A stretch of DNA of 64,000 nt from Saccharina japonica (lineage: Eukaryota; Sar; Phaeophyceae; Laminariales; Laminariaceae), in NCBI GenBank assembly GCA_008828725.1, contig MEHQ01002736.1, positions 57,234-121,233 of the forward strand. Direction: 5' to 3'. Positions within the stretch are counted from its first letter, which is position 1. Each line of letters begins with the position of its first letter. A program made the translations under genes and the position numbers. Below, one piece after another: positions 34,549 through 46,104 of the stretch. The notes below the pieces were generated by a model, which saw nothing but the letters and a program-made list of their open reading frames with translations, did not search any database and was not told where the DNA came from.

Positions 34549-35986
34549 CACAAGGTATTGCAGTGTACCTGTTCGCACGGTCCTTTGTTCTGCATGTTCT
34601 CAGACAGTCTATGCGGTGATGTGACTCAAACTACTGCTGTTCCAGGACACATTTGCAACACCCGCGAAAATCGTGTGTTACACTACAAACCACACTCCGG
34701 CAGGATGATTGGAGCGGTATCGCATGCTCATTTTCCCTCTTCTCCTATTGTCACAGATTTTGTTAACAAGCATTGGTCGTGCATATAGTGCGATACCATT
34801 ATACCAGGGTGTATCACATTGATATGTATAAAACACTATCAATAGCCTATCAGACGTATATGCCAAACCAAACCCATATGAAATGAGCTAAGCATTGACA
34901 TTATTAACGGGGAATGTATATGAAACGAAACCGGGCAGAAAACATAGTTAACCGTATGACACCATTACCGTACATTTCCACGGCCGATGGAAGGGTTCCA
35001 AGTTAACCGCAGCGTTCAAAACGCCGAAATAACTGGTAATCGCGACGATGCACACGGTGCGGTTCAGTTTCGATTGCATTCCTAACGTGCGGTTCGGCAC
35101 GAGTTTCATAACGGGGAATGTATATGAAACGAAACCGTGCAGAAAACATAGTTAACCGTACGACACCATTACCGGCACGGTCCTTTGTTCTGCATGTTCT
35201 CAGACAGTCTATGTGGTGATATGACTCAAACTACTGCTGTTCCAGGACATATTGGCAACACCCGCGAAAATCGTGTTTTACACTACAAACCACACTCCGG
35301 CAGGATGATTGGAGCGGTATCGCATGCTCATTTTCCCTTTTCTCCTATTGTCACAGATTTTGTTAACAAGCATTGGTCGTGCATATAGTGCAATACCATT
35401 ATACCAGGGTGTATCACATTAATATGTATAAAACACTATCAATAGCCTATCAGACGTATATGCCAAACCAAACCCATATGAAATGAGCTAAGCATTGACA
35501 TTATTAACGGGGAATGTATATGAAACGAAACCGGGCAGAAAACATAGTTAACCGTATGACACCATTACCGTACATTTCCACGGCCGATGGAAGGGTTCGA
35601 AGTTAACCGCAGCTTTCAAAACGCCGAAATAACTGGTAATCGCGACGATGCACACGGTGCGGTTCAGTTTCGATTGCATTCCTAACGTGCGGTTCGGTAC
35701 GAGTTTCATAACGGGGAATGTATATGAAACGAAACCGTGCAGAAAACATAGTTAACCGTACGACACCATTACCGGCACGGTCCTTTGTTCTGCATGTTCT
35801 CAGACAGTCTATGTGGTGATATGACTCAAACTACTGCTGTTCCAGGACATATTTGCAACACCCGCGAAAATCGTGTGTTACACTACAAACCACACTCCGG
35901 CAGGATGATTGGAGCGGTATCGCATGCTCATTTTCCCTTTTCTCCTATTGTCACAGATTTTGTTAACAAGCATTGGTCGTGCATAT

Positions 35987-36567
35987 TCTTCTCCCTCTTT
36001 CGCTAAATTAATTAAATATACCCCCCCCTACACACATCTATATACGAGTAGTGATATTCTTTTCCCTCTTTCGCTAAATTAATTAATTGTACCCCCCCCA
36101 TACCACGAACAACCTACCTTTATATTTCATTACAAGTAGCCTGAACAGAAATCCTTCGCAATAATAACCTCGTATTTAACTCGAACACAATAATAGACAA
36201 AACGAAATGCTGACAAGGCAAAAAATGAACAAGAAAAAACCCACTACTCAACAAAACCCAAAAACCCACAAACAGGTACCCAGACTGACAAGCATAAAGC
36301 GCACAAGCACACAGACACAAAAGGCAGAGACACAGAAACACATCTGACACACGGGCAACTATACCTGCATTCACCCGAACCCCCTCACCCCCCCACCAAA
36401 ACCCTCACGCAACACGTACCCCAACTACCTACTCAGCCGCGCCCAACCCACCCAGCCCACCCACCTGCACAACCTCCTGTTGCTGCGCCAAGGGCCGCCT
36501 GCGCTCCCGCTCACTCAACCGCCGCAGCTCCCCCAGCGTGTCCCTCACGATCACCACCCTCTCCTGG
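35987..36567 (-). mobile_element. 5'-truncated non-LTR-like retroelement 3' end
   Basis: 581 bp inserted in the third 600-bp unit; the short direct repeat TAT (35984-35986 and 36568-36570) is the likely target duplication. Read on the minus strand it is a GC-rich coding tail, an untranslated region and a terminal tandem pair of ~72 bp units (AATTTAGCGAAAGAGGGA type, 35990-36115) with poly-G runs. The 5' truncation, one-sided coding end and 3' tandem tail suggest a LINE. No reverse transcriptase is present to confirm it. Confidence 0.5.
36429..36566 (-). pseudogene. C-terminal coding fragment of the truncated element
   Basis: Forty-five codons open at the insertion junction, then TAG at 36431-36429. 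It reads QERVVIVRDTLGELRRLSER and ends VGGLGGLGAAE, highly charged and then Gly-rich. Codon composition is strongly GC-biased compared with the AT-rich host repeat, supporting a foreign coding origin. There is no start codon because the 5' part is missing. The family is not recognised. Confidence 0.45.
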
Positions 36568-37309
36568 TATAGTGCAATACCATTATACCAGGGTGTATCA
36601 CATTAATATGTATAAAACACTATCAATAGCCTATCAGACGTATATGCCAAACCAAACCCATATGAAATGAGCTAAGCTTCGACATTATTAACGGGGAATG
36701 CATATGAAACGAAACCGGGCAGAAAACACAGTTAACCGTACGACACCATTACCGTACACATCCACGGCCGATGGGAGGGTTCCAAGTTACCCGCAGCTTT
36801 CAAAACGCCGAAATAACTGGTAATCGCGACGATGCACACGGTGCGGTTCAGTTTCGATTGCATTCCTAACGTGCGGTTCGGTACGAGTTTCATATTTGGT
36901 GTGAAACCGACGGTGGAATTCGGTGCGGTTTTTACATGTCATGAACACTACGGTGGGGTCCTGTCATGTTGTGTGTCTTACGGTACGGTTCGGCGCGTAT
37001 TTCAAAAATGGTATAACATATGGTCCCGGTTGTACGGTGTTGTAATGTCGTTAGAGTCTACCCGTGAGGTGCGATCTTCATGAAGAACAGCCCCGACAGT
37101 GCGTTGGGGGGCGGTTAAGCGCACGGAAGTGCACCCAACTGTTAGGGGTACACGCACCGTGCATCGTCCTGCTGTTTTGTTGCTTGGAAGGATATGCCTG
37201 TCGGACTCACAGGTGCCGGTAGCCTGACAGGAAGACGGTTTTAACGAAGACAACCGGTTTCGAGGATTATTTGTAATAGTATGCATTCAAACGAGTGTTA
37301 ACCCATACT

Positions 37310-37800
37310 GCGTACCACGATAACTTACTTTCTCTTCCAGCCTCAAAGGCGTCCATGTTCGTTCGAGAGGTCTACCAGTGGGGCTACTTTCGCTCCCGAG
37401 TGAAGTAGGAAACCGGTCGTGTTCGTTCGAAAGGTCTACCGGCTGGGCTGCTACACACGCCGGCGAAGTACAAGGCGGTCCTGGTCGTTCGAATACTTTA
37501 CCTGTTGGGCTACATCTAAAAGCTGAAAGATGTATCGACCAAAGGTTGCCCCCGTGTTGCTGATGCTGTCAGCCTACTGAACGCAAGCGATGCTTATTGA
37601 AATTTCGAATCCGTATGAAACAGGTTTTGGCTGTCGCTATTGTATCGAACTTGGTTTTCGTTCGATACGCGACACTAGGTACTTCACTCTCGAGTGGTGT
37701 ATGAAACCGGCTGTGTTCGTTCGACAGGTCTACCAGTCGGTCTACGTCGCACGCAAATGACGTACGGATCCTGCCGCGTGTTCTTTCGAATGGTGTGCTT
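37310..37800 (+). repeat. Repeat family R5 (CACTCGCGAGTG core), cluster 1
   Basis: Several units of about 70-80 bp containing GTGTTCGTTCGAAAGGTCTA, CCGGTTGGGCTACTTCACTC and GAGTGAAGTATGAAACCGG. Further clusters lie at 44085-44650 and 46280-46420. The joint of two units forms the palindrome CACTCGCGAGTG. No coding content. Confidence 0.65.
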
Positions 37801-38269
37801 GTCGGGTTATTCTGTTTTACATTGTTTTGAAATAATCGACAAATCAATTATCGAATTTTACATGTTTCATATCGAACGAATTCTGTCCCCTATCCCCTGA
37901 AATCCCGGTGTTATTAATGCTGTCATCATGCCGAACGAAGCCTTCGATATATCGAATGTCGAAATCGAGCTTGTACCGATTGGTTGTTTTGTTGACAGTA
38001 CCGTTCTACTATCGAACTCGATTAGTGCTCGATATCAAACACTATTGCGGGGGATCATAGTTAATAGGACCTACGGAAAATTGTTAAGCCAATATAGATA
38101 CCATGAGAGTTACGTCGACTCGGGTCGGTCGTTAGTTACGAGTGGACCGTATTACACCTCTTTTTTTCGTGACGAACGGCCCAACTTTCGACTCTTTGCT
38201 GGCAGCAGCACGACTAGTCTATAGTCCGTAATTTAGTTTGTCGGCAACGACGACAACGCACGGCAGAGC

Positions 38270-38830
38270 ATGGCCTGTGGCCGGCATTTAAACAGCAGTA
38301 GCAGCGCTTCGCCACCAACTGCTTCGCCGGAGATATCGTAAAACCGGTCATCATACAGAGCTAATGATGTGCATCAGCAGCACAAGATCAACTGCTGCTG
38401 CGATAGCGCATGCCTAAGTAATGTGGCTGCGGGCGCGGAAGCTAAGTGCAGCAGGGCGCGGGGGCTGAAGCAGCTGGCGCTTTGGTGCCCAACCACCATG
38501 GTGTACTGCTGTAGTCGCCCGATGGCCGGCATTTGTACTGCACCACCAGGGAAAGACAGCAGCATACAGACCATCAGATAGAAGAGCTCATGATGTATAG
38601 CTGCACAACCGGCATTTTGTGGGCGTAGAGAGACACCATCCTGCAGACTATCAGGCAGAGCTCATGGCGTACTGCTGCTGCTGCTGCTGCACTGCAGCAC
38701 AGCAAGCAGCAGTACTCAATCGACTTCTGCGACGGTAGCTCAGGCGGAAGATCATACGAGTATGCGTTTATTGCTGCGATGTTGCGGTAATAATCACCGA
38801 CCATCAGATATTATTGCTGTAGTAGCGTAC
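38270..38830 (+). repeat. CAG-rich diverged tandem repeats
   Basis: GGCCGGCATTTGTACTGC and CCATCAGATAGAAGAGCTCA segments recur at about 38276, 38523, 38610 and 38797, mixed with CAG/CTG runs. The overlapping frames on both strands follow from the triplet content. Confidence 0.55.
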
Positions 38831-39554
38831 AGTAGTAGTTACTTGCCCCGTGAATAGGTTGCTGTTTTTTGGCACTTTCCGTCGGCGCATGAGGTACGTG
38901 TTTTCCAGTATTATTTGGCAGGAAACTCAGGGGAAATCCTCTCTAAATAATAGTCATTGCTCCAAGAAAATAAACAACTCGTACCCGTATGTATACGAAG
39001 TACGACGTGTTCCAGGGTACTCACATATATACAGTACTGTATCAAACAATATGTACACCGCCCTATGACGGCACAGTACCATCGTTGTCTCTTCGGCTCT
39101 GATGAAAAAACAGGCACACATTGTCGACTCATCCATGAACCAGCAGACATTCCCTGGCAGACCCCAATAAATGTTCGTTGGTCAAAAACAACGACATAGC
39201 CGATAGGTTCTTCGACTTGCAAGCTGTACACGTACGATGTTCGATAGTTGTACGTACTCGCCCGAGAGTATAGCTTTTTATGTTTATTTGACAATCCAAC
39301 GAAATAAAAGTTCCCCTTTTTATTTTTCATCGGTACGTATGAAGCGGGACGTTTTTAGCATCAACAGCAGCTCACCCCCCAGACTTGTGCGTGTAATCGC
39401 AATAGCTGCTACAACACTGGTACTGCCCCGAATAGAATCCTCTATGTATTCATTTTTCCCGCATAGCTCTCTTTACCCGGCGGCACCTCATATGTACGTA
39501 TACGAGTAAAGCAGTAGTAGTTGCACTTGGTACGCACGAGCGCTACTACTACTA

Positions 39555-39650
39555 CTGCAGTACTGCTGTACACCAGGTACATAATCCTCGTAAAGTGAAA
39601 AATGCAGTACTGCTGAACACAAGGTACATAACCCTCGTAGAGTGAAAAGG
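39555..39650 (+). repeat. Short tandem duplication, ~45 bp
   Basis: TGCAGTACTGCTGTACACCA and TGCAGTACTGCTGAACACAA are each followed by AGGTACATAA-CCTCGTA-AGTGAAA. Confidence 0.7.
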
Positions 39651-39839
39651 GATGACAACGAACTCACCTCGAAAGTCGCTCAAGCCATCCTAAAACACGT
39701 ACGTACGCCCTCGGCCCTTGGGCGTCAGAGATTACCAAACTACATGAGAACATACCGGTCTTTGAGATGCGTGATGTTGACGTTTGCGCGTACGCTGCCT
39801 GCACCACTCGACCCGCCTCACGCATTCCTTTCCGAACTT

Positions 39840-40010
39840 GGAACTGCAATTCCATGAGAAATCACGAAATATCTAGCCCAGCAACCGCTGGCCAGCTACA
39901 AAAGCAGCAGCCCTGTCTGTTCGCGTGTTCTACCAGTGCCAGCACTGTTCCGTGCTGTACCCACTTGGTATTCCAACTCACACGATCAACCAAACAGTGC
40001 CTCGTTGCTG
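39840..40010 (-). repeat. Dispersed repeat family R1, copy 3 (inverted)
   Basis: Complement of the R1 copies at 3720 and 10700: CCCTGTCTGTTCGCGTGTTC, TACCAGTGCCAGC, CCACTTGGTATTC and GATCAACCAAACAGTGCC occur in reverse order. Confidence 0.65.
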
Positions 40011-40850
40011 TTCTCTTTAGCCACGAATATGAACCAAACGCCTAATTCTCTCTAGAACAACAAACAACACATTATTCTTGGATCGGTTCCCGATCTCTAA
40101 TAATGTTCTCCTTTGTACTTTATCCAAGAATTATCCAACACTAATTGATCTGGAGAGTGCTTCACTTTCTGTTCCCTGAGCCTTTTTAGGAACAACACTG
40201 CACATTGTCGGATGGCAAGCATACTAATATTTATTTTATTATCCAACAAAAACAATGCGAGTGGACGTGCTTTCCTCTTACAGTACAGGACACCTAATAA
40301 GAAACAGGCTAATAAGAAAGCCAGGCTGACATTTCCCAAAAAAAAAAAAGGACGCGAGGCTGGGCCCCCGCTGCAAAATAAGAAAAGGCCTATTACCCCC
40401 CTGGGGCGAATGCCCAACGCCTTCGGGAAACCCTGATGCCTGCCCCTGGTGGTCGCGTGTAACATCTTTCAGGTTTTCAGCGAACATTTGTTTTCAATTT
40501 TGACCCGTTGCAAAAGTGTGTACTATTAATAGTAGATTTTAGTGCGTTTTAAACGCATTTCGTTTTTTGCCGTTTCATATTTCCCATTTTTTTCCACCCA
40601 ACAAAAACTTGTTTTTTCGATTCGTACACCCGAAACAAGTGTACTCGTACTGGGTACCAATAATATGTTTTTCAACATCCCTGCGGGAAATAGGGAGAAA
40701 AGAGAGTGGAAGAGCAGCCTGTAATATTGTAGGAGACTCAGGGCATATATCTTGCGGCCCTCATTTTGTCAATGGCGTTCACGGCCAGACCCAAATCGCT
40801 CTCCACATTGGGTGAATTAAGACACAAGGAGAGACTTCAATACGCAGTAG

Positions 40851-42038
40851 TTCGATGAGCTAAAGAGCGACGCGCGCGAAGGCGGTGTTCCTGCAGACAC
40901 ATGTTTCCGACCTTGACACGCTGTGGGGGCTACGATGGGACTGCTCCCTCAACGAAGAGGAGTAGAACAGCGAGCTCGGGGAGCGTCTTCGTTCAATTCG
41001 ACCACTTATTGCGATTGGACGCGAGTGGCTCGACAACTTCTCCACACGTACCAGAGCCGCAGCATTCCGCGAGTCCCACACCGTCGAAAGTGGGCAGAGC
41101 CCAAGGACGTGCTGCTGTTGTCTCGCAAAACATAGTCAACAAGTTCATCGGGGGCTCGCAGAAACAGTCGGTGAATTGGCCCTGCTCCCTTGTACAACTC
41201 ATACTGCGTTGCTTTACAGCAGCGCTAGCACAGCAGTCGGTGAGAAAATCCTGCCACAGTGCTGCTGTACTATTGCCATCAGGGTGCACGGGTGAGGTGC
41301 AGCCGGTCGATGCAGGATACGGGCGGTTGGTCAACTTGGGTGTGGGGAAGGCTCTCGAGGCATGGTTGGAGAAGGGTGACAATGTGGAAACGTGGGACGC
41401 CAACAAGCTGTCTGCCTCCGACCGTAGTGTTTTGCTGACGCACTGGGTGGGCGAGGCCGTCGAAAACATTGATTCGGACCAGCTATAACGTAGACGCCTG
41501 TTTGAAAATACTGGGCTTGCGATGACAGCAGACGGAACGGACGATAACCTCATCAACCTCGAAGGCCTGGACGGGCCGTACACGTTCATGGGCGCCGATG
41601 ATGGCAAAGAGCTCCCACAGATGAAGACCATCCCAAAGGGTCGAGCAACAAGAATGGCGAGGACGAAACGGAGCGTGACAACACCGGGCGACTTCGTGGA
41701 TCGGACGACGTAGCTATGTTTGACGATAATGACGACCTCGACGTTGATGAAACAACACTGCCCCTGTAATGCCCACCGGGTTATGTCTTTGTCCGCTCTC
41801 CTCCTCCGGCCCTCGATGCATCACTCGTGAAACGGCGCATCATGCTGCGCCGGGTTTTGGGATGGGTGAAGGGTTTCATCACACGGCGGGCACAGGCACG
41901 GATGCGTCCGGGTTATGACTATAGGGTGTTAATCGAGCGAAAACCGGCACTACGCTTAGTATGAGGGTTCCACTCGAAAAGTACACGGCTGTTGGCAAGG
42001 CCGCAGCATATAGTCCGTGGGTGCTACTATGTAGGTAA
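40851..42038 (+). pseudogene. pogo-like DDE transposase, broken
   Basis: Pieces of one protein are spread over three frames. Near 40851 a piece reads FDELKSDAREGG and then LWGLRWDCSLNEEE before TAG. The frame 40901-41488 carries LPSGCTGEVQPVDAGYGRLV, where the Asp at 41309-41311 matches the third catalytic Asp of pogo-type DDE transposases, then LSASDRSVLLTHWVGEA. It stops at TAA 41486-41488 but continues in the same frame with RRRLFENTGLAMTADGTDD and INLEGLDGPY to TAG 41713. A frame change near 41720 gives PPGYVFVRSPPPALDASL and PGYDYRVLIE; another near 41958 gives VPLEKYTAVGKAAAYSPW and the final TAA at 42036-42038. I see no intact N-terminal DNA-binding domain. It is inactive as written unless spliced or recoded. 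Confidence 0.75.
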
Positions 42039-42199
42039 GGCTACTTCGCTTTCGATAATGCTTCAACGTGAGCTACTGGTGCCTCCGCAGGGAGTGATCA
42101 GCAGGGACATCGACGGGGGTGGTCGCACTGGACGTGGCAAGGAGGACAACGACGAGGGGGAGAATGGCAGTGTGGAAGGGAGACAGGAAGGAAGAGGGG

Positions 42200-42275
42200 G
42201 GGGGTGCACTTCATTTGCATCCATGGCCATAGTCGTATGACCATAGACCCTCGCATCCCTACAATGCTGGACCGG
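42200..42275 (+). repeat. Dispersed repeat family R4, copy 2, with G tract
   Basis: G run, then GCACTTCATTTGCATCCATG, GCCATAGTCGTATGACCATA and CTCGCATCCCTACAATGC. In this copy and in the copy at 63903 the G run lies on the same side. Confidence 0.75.
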
Positions 42276-42764
42276 AGCATGTCGGGTGGTTACAGCGAAG
42301 AAAGCGGCTTAAACGAGAACAGCAGCAGCGGCGGCAGTGAGAGTGAGGAAGGGGCAGGAGCCGATAAAGAGTGGAATGGGAGTGACGACAAGGAAAGGAG
42401 GAAGGAATCGGGTGTACGCGGTGGAGATGTCGACAGCGATAGTGATCTCCTAGAGGGCGGCTTTCCGAAAGCGAGGAAGAAGGTGAAGGTGGGGAAGAGA
42501 TTACTGACGACCGTACCGGGACTGATGATTCACGCAAGGAAAAGGGACGAAAACAGAAACATTCCAACTCTGTTGCCGAGCACGTTTCCTCGGTGTCAGT
42601 GCCCCCCAGTAAGAGTACACGCCCAAGAGTTCGAACGCCGAACGTGCGCATGTGCAATCAGCGAGGGGCGTACAATCAATGACGGTAATAATACGAGTTA
42701 TACATATAAGAAACCAGCTAGATTTTCGATTTTTACTCGGCTAAATAAGAAAGAAGCTCGATAA
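42204..42764 (+). other. Charged open frame downstream of the transposase, unrecognised
   Basis: 186 codons inside the pogo-type element. The first ~25 residues are the R4 repeat. Then follows an acidic Ser/Gly/Glu-rich stretch (SGGYSEESGLNENSSSGG) and a basic stretch (KARKKVKVGKR), with a low-complexity end. It could be the tail of a second transposon protein or chance. No domain is recognised. Confidence 0.25.
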
Positions 42765-42909
42765 GAAAGAGGCTCATAAAGTGAGAAACATAGGAAATCC
42801 AGGCTGAACCCAGATTCCTCTTTCTTATTAGGTGTCCTGTACTGTATTTCGTATAGCTTTCAGAGTGTAAAATGGATTTTCACTAAAATTCCTGACCCTG
42901 ACCCCGTAA

Positions 42910-43114
42910 GGGCCCGAATTAACGAGTATAAAATAAATTAAATTTGGAAAAAAAAAATCAAATTCGCTTGTCATTGGTCAACACACGCACCAGCACCAAA
43001 TACTATGCCCCAAGATCATAATCTTTGGTGCTGGTGCGTGTGTTGACCAATGAAAAGTGGATTTGATTTTTTTTTTTTCCAAATTGATTTTTTTCTTCTT
43101 CGTCAAACGGGCCC
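42910..43114. mobile_element. Harbinger-like MITE, copy 1
   Basis: 205 bp with inverted arms of about 90 bp, starting GGGCCCGAATTAACGAGTAT and ending in the complement of GGGCCCGTTTGACGAAGAAG. The inner arm halves (CATTGGTCAACACACGCACC then AGCACCAAA) match without a mismatch. It is flanked by TAA at 42907-42909 and 43115-43117. A 3-bp TAA target duplication and GGG-starting ends are typical of PIF/Harbinger (Tourist) MITEs. The whole unit can fold into one long hairpin. Confidence 0.88.
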
Positions 43115-43117
43115 TAA

Positions 43118-43322
43118 GGGCCCGAATTAACGAGTATAAAATAAATTCAATTTGGAAAAAAATAAATCAAATTCGCTTGTCATTGGTCAACACACGCACC
43201 AGCACCAAATACTATGCCCCAAGATCATAATCTTTGGTGCTGGTGCGTGTGTTGACCAATGAAAAGTGGATTTGTTTTTTTTTTCCAAATTTAATTTTTT
43301 TCTTCTTCGTTAAAACGGGCCC
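43118..43322. mobile_element. Harbinger-like MITE, copy 2, head-to-tail with copy 1
   Basis: Again 205 bp in the same orientation, nearly identical to copy 1 apart from a few substitutions in the A/T tracts. It begins immediately after the TAA that ends copy 1 and is followed by TAA at 43323-43325, so a single TAA separates the two. Confidence 0.88.
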
Positions 43323-43804
43323 TAACCTCCGCTCTGATTTCTAAAGTGCCTGTAATAAACAAATCCTTCGTTCAATCTTCCACATTTACGTTCTTTCCGG
43401 TTCGGCCGGAATTAGAGTTAATTTTTCATTTTCAGAGTTCGGGCACACGAAATAGGCTGCCGCTTTGCATTGTTTGTTGCTGCTCTGCAACTACTGCTAA
43501 GTTACTGCGTACAGGGGGGGCTCTACCACCTTAGTACTGCTGTAATGCTCTTGCGTCACCCATCATTTTTACGGTTTGCTGTAGGCTATCGTTCAATATA
43601 CTGTAAAATTGCAACTCATTGTGGCTACGCTAGTACCCCCATACAACTGCAAGTTTTGGCAGACTGGCTCAAACTCGACTACAAGCAATTTGTATCCCTG
43701 CAAGAATATCAACTCCCATCTTACAGCCACTCCAAACGAAAGCCTTGTAATTCCCTATGTTTACGAACAATATGTGTTTCCTAGTTACTATGATTCCCCA
43801 TATT

Positions 43805-43985
43805 AGCTACAATTCGATGAGAGTCGATGAGGAAAGAAAGGGCTGAAGTGTTATCGCGATTATAATGCAAGGCACGAATCGCAGGGGGGGGAGAGGGAGA
43901 AGAGCCCGCTTTGTGGCCCCGGATCTGAGTTACGACTAGATAGAAGAGAGAGAAAAAGAGGACGATGATAATACTAAGTGAGATG
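43805..43985 (+). repeat. Dispersed repeat family R3, copy 3
   Basis: Same order as 24040 and 31255: GATGAGAGTCGATGAGGAAA, TATCGCGATTATAATGCAAG, GGGAGAAGAGCCCGCTTTGT and CCCCGGATCTGAGTTACGAC. Confidence 0.75.
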
Positions 43986-44084
43986 GAAAAATGAGAAGAT
44001 ATCACTCGCGAATGAAGTTTGAATGCGATCGTGTTCGTTTTAACTGTATACCACTGCAGCTAATTCACTCGCAACTGAAGACGC

Positions 44085-44650
44085 AAGCCAGCCATGTACG
44101 TTCGAAGGTCTATCGGTTGGGCTACCTAAACACGCGAGAGACGTATAGAGGCGGCCGAGTTCATGGGAGGGGTTACTACAGCAGTTGGCCTACTTATAGT
44201 GTCATATATCTCATCGAACGTTTTGTTGCATCCAAATATGATATGTCGAACGTTCGATGCATTGTAACAAACCAATCACCCCACCCCTCCCCCGCTGGAG
44301 TCCCCGAGTTGTTCAAGCTGACGTGACACGGACTGAAAGTTTCAGTATGTATCAAACGTCGAGGTCGCACTTGTATCAAATAAGTTTTCGTTCGTCGCTA
44401 CCGTACTGTGAAGTTAATTCTCGTTCGATATCCAGCACTAACTCAATAACTCGCGAGTGAAGTATGAAGCCGGTTTTGTCCCTTCCAAGGGTCCGCCACT
44501 TGGGTTGTTTCACTCGCGAGTGAGGTATCAAACCGGCCGAGCTTGTTCGAAGGGGCTGCCAGTTAGGCTATCTCACGCACGACTGACACATTCGGCGGGT
44601 CGTGTTCTTTCCATGGGTCTATCAATTCGGCTACTTCGAAGTGTTGGATA
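44085..44650 (+). repeat. Repeat family R5, cluster 2
   Basis: Units with TCGAAGGTCTATCGGTTGGG, ACTCGCGAGTGAAGTATGAA and CACTCGCGAGTGAGGTATCA, related to 37310-37800. Spacing is about 70 bp where adjacent. Confidence 0.6.
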
Positions 44651-44703
44651 TCATATCGGAAAATTCGATTTTAGAGGTATAGCTTAAAACATATAATTAA
44701 TTT

Positions 44704-46104
44704 TGAGGGAATGTTCAGTAGGGTACACCGGTACTGGCAGTACATTTATTGTGCTTACAGAACGTAGCAAAGTGTCAAGTACCGGTATTGATCACGTACC
44801 GGACTTGCCGAAATGTATGGTACCGGTATAAAAACAATACCGAACTTACCCAAGTGTCGGGTACCAGTATTGCAAAAGTACCGAACTTACCGAAGTGTTC
44901 GGTAGGGTATCAAGCACACTACCGATAATATACCGGTACCCCCGGTGGTGTGGTCGAGGCTATACCGATACCCGGGTATATTTAAGGGAGCGTATCGAAC
45001 GTACCGAAGTGTCTGGTGCCGGTATTAGAGAAATACCGCACTTACGAAAGTGGCGGGTACCGGTAATGAATCAATGCCGAACTTATCGAAGTGTCGGGTA
45101 CCGGTGTTGGAAGCATACCGAACTTACCGAAGTGTCAGGCACAGGTATTTCCAGAGAAAACACCCCCTGTGTACTTCAGTACGTACCCCCTGTATACTTC
45201 GGTACGCACCCTAAGAAGCTACCCAAAACAATGTACTAGACCCAACAGTGCATGATGCGGGTACTTTATCACGAGAACCGACGAAGCTTCTCCCACTACA
45301 CGTAGTTTGCGCAGAGCTTGCCGTGGCACCGCCTCGGTGCGGTTCGGCAAGTTGGCGATTATATGAACTATCAATTCGATCCGTACTCTTGGCGGCTGTT
45401 TTGTTGTGTTCACATCCGTGCTTGGTGTGTTTCAGACGTCTGGCTTTTGCCACTGACTGCAGAGCCAAGGACCAGGTACGTCATTGTAGAGAAGACTGCT
45501 GCTGCCACACATCAATACCTTACTTTAAATCATAATGTGTGTCCGTATTGCATACCAGGTACATACCCGATTCCCTCATATCGAGGCCGCACCGAACACC
45601 GACGGTGGTGTGATCGAGGGTGTAGCGGCACCTGGGGTACATTCGGGTAGGCGTACCGAACTTATCGAAGTATCGGGTACCGGTATTGAAAAAACACTGA
45701 ACTTACCGTACTCTAGGGTACCGGTATTGAACACGAGTACCGAACTTACCGAAATGTCGGGTACACAGGTATCGAAAATATACCGAACTTACGGAATGAT
45801 TCGGTACCAGTATCGAAAATGTGCCGAACTTACTCAAGTGTCGGGTACCGGTATCGAGGCCGTATCGAAAAATACCGGTACCTCCGGTATTGGGGTCGAG
45901 AGTATACCGATACCAGGGCTATAGTTGTGTGCGAGTACCGCACTTGACTTACCGAAGTCTCGGGTACTGGTATTGAAATAGTACCGAACTTACAGAAGTG
46001 TCGGGTACCAGTAGCGAGGCCGTACCGAACTTACCGAAGTGTCAAGTACCGGTAATAGTTGAAAAAAAAACACTTCTGTACGTACCCTACCGAACATACC
46101 CTTG
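44704..46104. mobile_element. TACCGGTA-array element, copy 3
   Basis: Left array 44704-45220, shortened centre 45220-45590 (CTTCTCCCACTACACGTAG, GAGCCAAGGACCAGGTACGT), right array to 46104. The ends read GGGAATGTTCAGTAGGGTAC and the complement of GGGTATGTTCGGTAGGGTAC. The centre is about half as long as in copies 1 and 2. Confidence 0.75.

Larger units (their letters stand above)
34575..36900 (+). repeat. 600-bp tandem repeat, three copies, third one interrupted
   Basis: Units start at 34575, 35175 and 35775 with GCACGGTCCTTTGTTCTGCA, exactly 600 bp apart. Units 1 and 2 differ at roughly ten positions, so the duplication is recent. The third unit is split at 35986 by an insertion and resumes at 36568. 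Within each unit a ~70-bp segment (AACGGGGAATGTATATGAAA onward) occurs twice. A diverged relative of the unit start lies at 34195-34300. The short frame seen in each unit is not supported as a gene. Confidence 0.93.
40281..42844 (+). mobile_element. pogo/Tc1-type DNA transposon with complete ends
   Basis: 2,564 bp with inverted ends of at least 24 bp starting CAGTACAGGACACCTAATAA at 40281, and its complement ending at 42844. It is flanked by TA at 40279-40280 and 42845-42846, the target duplication of the Tc1/mariner superfamily; pogo/Tigger ends typically begin CAG. Extra AATAAGAAA motifs lie just inside both ends. A broken pogo-like transposase occupies 40.85-42.04 kb in the forward sense. 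An R4 repeat (42200-42275) lies within it. The intact ends mean it could be moved only by a transposase supplied elsewhere. Confidence 0.87.

Noticed and set aside
34615..34788. The frame repeated in each 600-bp unit as a small gene family
   Set aside because: It recurs because the DNA repeats; it has no domain, and the differences between units do not favour silent changes.
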